Source: Gentiana macrophylla (lineage: Eukaryota > Streptophyta > Magnoliopsida > Gentianales > Gentianaceae). Taken from it: a stretch of DNA of 64,000 nucleotides. Below the pieces are notes generated by a model. The model was not told the DNA's origin and made no database searches. It was given only the letters and a program-made list of their open reading frames with translations. This document shows, piece after piece, positions 58,229 through 64,000 of the stretch. The DNA is taken from NCBI GenBank assembly GCA_026214975.1, contig CM047817.1, positions 60,172,407 through 60,236,406 on the forward strand, written 5' to 3'. The position numbers were made by a program, and so were the translations under genes. Every line of letters starts with the position of its first letter. Within the stretch, counting starts at the first letter, position 1.

Positions 58229-58850
58229 TGTAACACCCCGGTTTCCAATCCCGTCGGCCGCCGATATTGGTCACCGAAACGTCACTTCACGACACACAGT
58301 CGCAGCAGTAATATTCAACATTCCACAACAGCAGAAACATAAACATCCACCATTCATTATTAAAAAGGGGTCAAAGTAATTACAATCTCTTGAAAGAAAA
58401 TGAAAATATGTGGAAACGTCAATAAAATCTTAAAGTGTCGGAAATCCAGTAAAGTGGAAACGTAAGACTGCGACTACGTGGCTCTCGATACCCTGCGATA
58501 TCCCCGCAATCAGCAATCATCCAAAGAAAATACCTGCTAAGAATCTGCTCCCCAAAAATGGATCATAGCAGGGTCAAACGAAAGTAAAAACCGTCAACTA
58601 TAAAGTTGAGTAAGAATAAATCTAGTATGCGGAAAGTAAAGCCAACCCATGAAAAGTACCACCGATTTATGAAGGACCCAACCAATCTATAAAATTTATG
58701 ACCAATCCATAACGGATACCATACTTCACAACTAACCACCTAAAGGTCCCGAATGTGCACATCCCTCAAAAGGGTAAACCCTATAGAGGAGGATCCTAAA
58801 GGTCATCCAATGGCACCATTAATTAAATGGACCATCGCGTACTGGGGTGC

Positions 58851-59004
58851 AAGGAAACCTTCCCGGGTTCCCGGCTTCGGGTGCTACCCTATCCGGCCCG
58901 ACCATACCTATGTCTGCAACTCCCAAAATACGCTAAGGTCATTGAAGTCGTAAGGAAACCTTCCCGGGTTCCCGGCTTTGGGTGCTACCCTATCCGGCCC
59001 AACC
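58851..59004. repeat. Direct duplication in the Tekay-like LTR
   Basis: About 53 bases at 58851-58903 repeat at 58952-59004, 101 bases apart, with two or three changes. The core is AAGGAAACCTTCCCGGGTTC followed by CCGGCTT-GGGTGCTACCC. It includes CCCGGG and GGTTCCCGG palindromic words. Confidence 0.85.
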
Positions 59005-59144
59005 ACTATGGGTCTACAAACCTCAATGCCTAAAATTCAAATCCCACAGTGATGTCAATACCCCTGACCCATCAAGACATGACTCCCAAAATATATTCAT
59101 AAGATTGAACCACAGTTACCAAAGAAGGAAAACAACACAGACTA

Positions 59145-59316
59145 GACGCCCGTTTGGAAGGCCGGACGCCCGTCCAAGCTATCAGACGCCCGTCCGCTCT
59201 AACAGAGTTAGATCCTGAATGTAAAACAACCCCTCAGACGTCCGTCCGTAACCTGGACGCTGCGTCGAATCGAAATCAAAGCGCGGCGCCCGTCCAGTGA
59301 ATCCGGACGCCCGTCC
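59145..59316. repeat. Cluster of GACGCCCGTC near-palindromes in the Tekay-like LTR
   Basis: Seven copies starting at about 59145, 59164, 59185, 59237, 59256, 59285 and 59305, mostly GGACGCCCGTCC with arms GGACG and CGTCC. One variant is GGACGCTGCGTC. Confidence 0.8.
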
Positions 59317-59756
59317 GCCTGGGTTTCATCTTGAACCCTAACAATTCTCCACGTGATTTCTGAGCCGTTTCACAACAAAACAGCAGCAAAAGCAACACTT
59401 TAAGCCCAGAAAAATCCATACAAAAGTATCATGTCAACTATAGACTTTAACCAACGCAAAAAGGAAGACAACCCTTACCGACGACAACGACGACGGCAGC
59501 AACAATCCTTAACACGAAGGAGAGATTTCTCTCCTTCTCTTCACAAGGAGGCGACGGCGGCTATGGGAGGAAGGGGGCTTCACGTGTTTTTTGGGGGAAG
59601 AAAGGAAAGGAAGTAAAAAGCCTTTTAATTGCCAAGGTAGGGATTAAAATTAAGGAATTATAAAATGATTATAAAATCCCTCTTAATTATTAATAAATCC
59701 TTATTTGAATCCCTTTACCAATAAATTAAGAAGTCGAAAAAATTCGGGATATTACA

Positions 59757-59772
59757 TCCTCCCCCCCTTAAG
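59757..59772 (-). promoter_or_regulatory. Polypurine tract of the Tekay-like element
   Basis: TTAAGGGGGGGAGGA-type purine run on the minus strand, directly before the 3' LTR. Confidence 0.82.
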
Positions 59773-59894
59773 ACAAAACTTCATCCTCGAAGTTCGGGTT
59801 CGTACCGGGCGTTGCACCACCCCCCTTAAAACACCCTTCGTCCCCGAAGATAAGCAAAAGGGATTTTACGTACAAGGCTTGAAAATTGCATACC

Positions 59895-61230
59895 TTAAGA
59901 GAACAAATGCGGGTACTTCTGTCGCATAGCATCCTCAGCCTCCCATGTCGCCTCCTCGGTGGCATGGTTAGACCATAAAACCTTGACGATGCTAACCTCA
60001 CGTCCCCTTGTTTTCCGTACCTTGGTATCTAATATCTGTACCGGTACCTCTTCGTAAGTCAAGGATTGATCTAGTTCAACGACCTCCGGTTCGATCACGT
60101 GAGAAGGATCACTCACGTACTTGCGCAATTGAGATACATGAAACACATTATGCACCTTCTCCAACGCCGGTGGCAAAGCTAGTCGATATGCCACTTCACC
60201 TATTCGGTCCAAGATCTCGTATGGCCCCACGTACTTGGGACTCAACTTCCCTTTCTTGCCAAAACGCATCACTCCTCTGGTGGTGATAGTCGTAGCAATA
60301 CCTTATCGCCCACAGCGAACTCAATATCCCGGCGGTGTAAGTCTGCATAACTCTTCTGCCTATCCTGGGCAGCCTTCATCTTTTCTCGGATTATTTGTAC
60401 CTGCTTAATCGTATCTTCGATCATCTGCGGTCCCAAAATCGCTGCCTCGGACGAATCGTTCCAACAAACCGGACTCTTGCACTTCCTACCATAAAGTACC
60501 TCAAAAGGTGCCATCTTAATACTGGCATGGTAGCTGTTGTTGTATGAAAACTCAATAAGATCGAGCTTTTTCTCCCAAGAGCCTTTGAATTCTAATACAC
60601 ATGCCCTCAGCATGTCTTCCAAAGATTGTATGGTCCTCTCCGTCTGACCATCGATAGCGGGGTGAAAAGTCAGACTCATTCGTAGCTCCGTCCCCAAGGC
60701 AGCGTCAGTAGCTCCTGCCAAAATCGAGATATGAATCTCGCATCTCTATCTGACACAATGCTGCTGGGTATACCATGTAGTCTCACAATATTTCTCCGGT
60801 ATGCCATAGCCAACTCCGTCTTACTCCAGGTGTCTTTCATCGGAATGAAATGCGCTGCTTTGGTCAGTCTATCCACAACGACCCAAATCATATTATTCCC
60901 TTTAGGGCTCTCAGTAATCCGCATACAAAATCCATGGAGATGGAATCCATTCCAAACCGGCACATCCAACGGCTGCAGCATACCCTGTGGCCGTCGATGT
61001 TCAATCTTGACCTTCTGACAAGTCAAGCACTTTGACACAAATTCTGATACTTCGCGTTTCATATTGGGCCACCAAAAGGTTTTCTTGAGGTCTTTATACA
61101 GTTTGTCTCCTCCCGGATGAACCGAATAAGGCGTACTATGAGCTTCACTCAAGATCCGCCTCTTGAGTTCTTCGTCGGCTGGTACACACCACCGACCCTT
61201 AAACCGGATACTACCATCCTCGTGTAACGT
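59895..61230 (-). pseudogene. Tekay-like integrase with chromodomain
   Basis: The zinc finger is complete in the minus-strand frame near 61030-61140: [20 protein letters not shown], then [13 protein letters not shown] (H, H, C, C). The core has [15 protein letters not shown] and [15 protein letters not shown] (second catalytic D). The first catalytic D (SMDF) is one frame off near 60935. TFHPAIDGQTERTIQSLEDM near 60660 carries the catalytic E, in another frame (60269-60721). 59895-60272 has KYVGPYEILDRIGEVAYRLA (GPY motif) and a chromodomain VKVLWSNHATEEATWEAEDA ending QKYPHLF. Chromodomains of this kind guide insertion to marked chromatin. Three frameshifts are visible. Confidence 0.88.
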
Positions 61231-61875
61231 AAAATCAGCTGCCCCATCTATACCAATATTGGCCCTCTTTGCCTCGATTACCTTGTCACCCACTTGTCTT
61301 ACCCGGATCTCAGCGTATAATTCGGGTTGCAAGACGAAGTCGCTTTTATCTCCGCCTTTCTGGATTACGCAAATATCCATGCGGTCCAACTCTTCTCGCA
61401 ATCTGATCCGAGCTACTTCCTCGCACAAAGAATGAATTGATTTCCGACTCAAAGCGTCCGCCACTACATTGGCCTTCCCTTTCTGGTATTGGATTTCCAT
61501 GTCATAATCTTTAATTAGCTCCAGCCAACGCCTCTGACGCATATTGAGCTCCTTCTGTGTAAATATGTACTTCAGACTCTTGTGATCTGAGAATACCTTG
61601 AATGTTATTCCATACAGGTAGTGTCGCCATATCTTCAATGCGAAGACCACAGCTGCCAACTCTAAGTCGTGAGTCGGGTAGTTACTCTCATATGGTTTCA
61701 GCTGCCTCAATGCATACGCGATCACTCACCTCCGTTGCATCAGTACGCAACCCAGGGCATTCTTCAACGCGTCGGTATAAACCTCAATGTCCTCATTACC
61801 CTCTGGTAGTGCCAAAATAGGAGCTGTAGTCAACCTTTCCTAAAGCAGTTGGAAGGCCTCTTCACATTTTTCATC
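61231..61875 (-). pseudogene. Tekay-like RNase H
   Basis: [40 protein letters not shown] and [20 protein letters not shown], then [14 protein letters not shown], are all present in one frame from 61725. A TGA just upstream (after LMQRR) and a TAA near 61876 split it from the reverse transcriptase. The acidic residues TDA, E, SDH and ADALS are recognisable. Confidence 0.85.
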
Positions 61876-63489
61876 CTACTTAAACCGGTTCTCTTTCTTC
61901 ATTAATGCAGTCATCGGCCTCACAATCTTGGAAAAGTCTTTTACAAATCTTCGGTAATATCCAGCCAAACCCAAGAAGCTTCGAATTTCTGCAACATTCT
62001 TAGGTGTTGGCCAATTCGCCACTGCCTCTATCTTGCTCGGGTCAACGGATACACCGTCTTTCGAGACAACATGCCCCAAGAATGCCACTCGTTCCAACCA
62101 GAATTCACATTTACACAGTTTCGCATACAGTTGTTTTTCTCGTAAAATCTGCAGTACGAGCCTCAGGTGCTTGGCATGTTCTTCCTTAGTCTTAGAGTAG
62201 ACCAGGATGTCGTCAATAAAGACTACTACAAACTGGTCCAAGTAGGGTCTGAATACCCGGTTCATCAAATCCATGAAAACTGCTGGTGTGTTGGTCAATC
62301 CGAAAGGCATGACCGTGAATTCGCAATGTCCGTACCTGGTACGAAATGCGGTCTTTGGGATATCCGCATCTGCTACCCTGAGTTGGTGGTACCCTGATCG
62401 CAAATCAATCTTCAAGAAAATACCTGCCCCCCGTAGTTGATCGAACAAGTCATCGATCCTTGGTAACGGATACTTGTTCTTCACTGTGACGTTGTTCAGC
62501 TCCCGGTAATCAATACACAGCCGCATACTACCATCCTTCTTCTTCACAAACAACACCGGTGCTCCCCACGGTGATACACTCGGTCGGATGTACCCCTTAT
62601 CGAGCATTTCTCCCAATTGTACCTTCAGTTCTGCTAATTCTTTAGGTGCCATACGATAAGGTGCTTTTGATATCAGTCTAGTCCCGGGCATCAACTCCAC
62701 TGCAAACTCCACCTCCCTCTGGGGTGGCATACCTGGTATCTCGTCCGGGAATACATCCTCAAAATCACGGACTACATCGATGTCCGTTAATTTAGGATCC
62801 CCTGTGCTTACATCATGTACGTGACACATAAACAACGGGTACCCTTTCTTGACGAGAGATCTCAACGTCACCACTAAAATGATCTTCGCATTGGGTTTAG
62901 TCACAAACCCCTTGTAAGATACTCGCACCCCTTTAGGGCCTCTCAAAGTCACCTTCTTCTGCTCACAGTCAATTTTGGCTTTATGCCGGTTCAACCAATC
63001 CATACCCAAAATAACGTCGATGTTCTCGAGGGGGAACTCGATCAAGTCAACCGACAAGTTGACTCCCATAATCACTAACGGCACGTCTCTATACAACTTA
63101 GAACATGGCACTAACTCTCCCGACGGTTGCATAAACTCACTGTTAATCACCTCGAAAGTAGCTAGACCCAACCTCAAAATATGCGAACCCGCTATAAAGG
63201 AACATGATGCACCCGAATCAAAAAGTACGTAGGATAAAAATGAGTTAACCAGAAAATTACCCGTCACCACGTGGTTGCTCTGATCGGCCTCCTCCCTGCC
63301 CAGCACGAATAATTTCCCAGTCTGATTTACTCCAGCTCCCTGAACTGTGCTGGCCGACCCTGATGGTCGGTTCCTATTTCCACCAGTGGCCGTAGGTGTA
63401 CCCCCCTGTCGGCTCTGTGCAGGGGTACTACTCTGCTGTTGGCTACCCCTACTCGTGTTTCCCATGTTACCCCTTGGAGCTCCACCCAT
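61876..63489 (-). CDS. pol: Tekay-like protease and reverse transcriptase, open segment of pol
   Basis: 537 open codons on the minus strand. N-terminal: a Gly/Ser/Gln-rich linker. Protease: [18 protein letters not shown] (DSGA codons at 63208-63219) and [18 protein letters not shown]. Reverse transcriptase: [87 protein letters not shown] (FIDD at 62209-62220) and [19 protein letters not shown]. All catalytic aspartates are present. The segment ends at a TAA just into the RNase H tether, and the gag end overlaps it in another frame at 63467-63489. Taken alone this is the most complete Ty3/gypsy pol segment in the window, but the element is not intact. Confidence 0.9.
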   Translation of the reverse strand: MGGAPRGNMGNTSRGSQQQSSTPAQSRQGGTPTATGGNRNRPSGSASTVQGAGVNQTGKLFVLGREEADQSNHVVTGNFLVNSFLSYVLFDSGASCSFIAGSHILRLGLATFEVINSEFMQPSGELVPCSKLYRDVPLVIMGVNLSVDLIEFPLENIDVILGMDWLNRHKAKIDCEQKKVTLRGPKGVRVSYKGFVTKPNAKIILVVTLRSLVKKGYPLFMCHVHDVSTGDPKLTDIDVVRDFEDVFPDEIPGMPPQREVEFAVELMPGTRLISKAPYRMAPKELAELKVQLGEMLDKGYIRPSVSPWGAPVLFVKKKDGSMRLCIDYRELNNVTVKNKYPLPRIDDLFDQLRGAGIFLKIDLRSGYHQLRVADADIPKTAFRTRYGHCEFTVMPFGLTNTPAVFMDLMNRVFRPYLDQFVVVFIDDILVYSKTKEEHAKHLRLVLQILREKQLYAKLCKCEFWLERVAFLGHVVSKDGVSVDPSKIEAVANWPTPKNVAEIRSFLGLAGYYRRFVKDFSKIVRPMTALMKKENRFK

Positions 63490-64000
63490 GTTGCTTCCTC
63501 AGTAACCGATGCCGACCAGCGGTGTGTTGGAGCCGCAAAACACTCAAACCGTCTATGTCCAAACTTCCCGCAATTGTGACACTGAACTTGTGCACCTGAA
63601 CAATCTGTACCCGGATGGTTTCCCTGACACCGCTTGCCGTGATAACTTCATGGCCGACTAAACCCCTGAGAGTTACCTCTCGCTGGCTGACCACCGCTGC
63701 CTCGTAACGTGGGAATTTGCCGAAAAAGTCTTTGGAGGTTCCTGCACTATTATGCTTTGTGCCTTCGATTGTCCTCAGAGACACTCTTCCTCTTGTTAGT
63801 AGCATATGCCGCTTTAACCTCTCTCTGAATTCTTTCAATGTTGCATGCTACTTCACACATCTCCTTTAAACTCGTGAAGCCCCTGCTTGCCCCCATAAGA
63901 TCCCGGATCGCTAAATCTAAGTGTTGCTCAAACTTCACCATCTTGGCCTCTTCAGTCGGCACTAGCTCAGATGCATAAACCGCCAAGTCGACAAACTTCT
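63490..64000 (-). pseudogene. Tekay-like gag C-terminal part
   Basis: 63750-63986 has FEQHLDLAIRDLMGASRGFT and a helical basic segment typical of the end of gag capsid (KEMCEVACNIERIQREVKAA). About 63520-63640 encodes a zinc knuckle CHNCGKFGHRRFEC preceded by CQGNHPGTDCSG, as in Tekay and relatives, but this is one frame off the flanking open segment (63467-63838), so a frameshift lies between them. The N-terminal part of gag lies outside the window. Confidence 0.8.

Larger units (their letters stand above)
58229..59756 (-). repeat. Tekay-like 3' LTR
   Basis: 1,528 bases; minus-strand start TGTAATATCCCG at 59756 and end GGGGTGTTACA at 58229. It holds a direct duplication (58851-59004) and a cluster of GACG-CC-CGTC motifs (59145-59316). 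Confidence 0.85.
58229..64000 (-). mobile_element. Tekay-like chromovirus (Ty3/gypsy), 3' part
   Basis: Minus strand: gag C-terminus, protease and reverse transcriptase, RNase H, integrase with a C-terminal chromodomain, polypurine tract, 3' LTR. The 5' LTR and most of gag lie beyond 64000. A chromodomain after the integrase GPY motif defines chromoviruses; the long integrase-chromodomain spacing and the LTR ends (TGTAATATCCC ... GGGGTGTTACA) fit the Tekay (Del) clade, though the clade is inferred by eye. It inserted into the Athila B env-position ORF. Confidence 0.85.

Overview
The window is plant nuclear DNA, most likely pericentromeric or other heterochromatin of a flowering plant. I found no convincing host gene. 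Almost everything is LTR retrotransposon sequence, nested several layers deep, plus one tandem satellite and one 100-base assembly gap. The evidence for a plant is the set of lineages: Ty3/gypsy Tat (two RNase H domains), Athila (env-position ORF of the 'putative plant transposon protein' type) and a chromodomain Tekay-like chromovirus, and Ty1/copia Sirevirus-like elements with initiator-Met-tRNA primer sites. I cannot name the species.

Layout, left to right. 1-5374: 5' part of a Tat element on the minus strand (Tat1), multiply frameshifted. About 5375-26433: an Athila element on the minus strand (Athila A). It is split by a 12.1-kb Sirevirus (copy A, 7260-19336, plus strand, 5-bp target duplication AAAAT) and by a 1.7-kb solo LTR (24587-26282), and is cut off at 26433 by a second Sirevirus-like copia (26434-29578, plus). 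That copia is itself cut by a third copia on the minus strand (29579-37540) with a very long LTR and a decayed interior. 37541-37860: unassigned. 37860-41701: satellite with a 171-bp unit made of five related sub-blocks. 41702-41801: 100 N. 41802-43432: 5' end of another Tat element (Tat2, minus). 43433-58228: a second copy of the Athila/Sirevirus block (Athila B with Sirevirus B, 44110-56129). 58229-64000: a Tekay-like chromovirus on the minus strand, running off the window.

The main structural result is that the Athila-plus-nested-Sirevirus block is present twice, about 36.8 kb apart, in the same orientation, with the same insertion point and the same target duplication. The 5' LTRs of the two copies share variants that the 3' LTRs lack, and vice versa. 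The block was therefore copied after the Sirevirus had inserted. In copy B both visible limits of the duplication are later insertions (Tat2 on the left, Tekay on the right), so the duplicated unit was originally larger.

How the parts work together: each element carries, or once carried, gag (particle protein) and pol (protease, integrase, reverse transcriptase, RNase H) between LTRs that hold promoter and terminator. The Sirevirus also has a third ORF of about 1,040 codons between pol and the 3' LTR. Its breaks fall at different places in the two copies, so it was probably open when the block was duplicated. This uncharacterised ORF, the paired palindrome clusters around the Athila env-position ORF, and the five-block satellite are the best candidates for something little described. 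A caution: many differences between copies A and B cluster at CAG/CTG sites in a way that looks like consensus sequencing error, so some apparent 'decay' may not be real.
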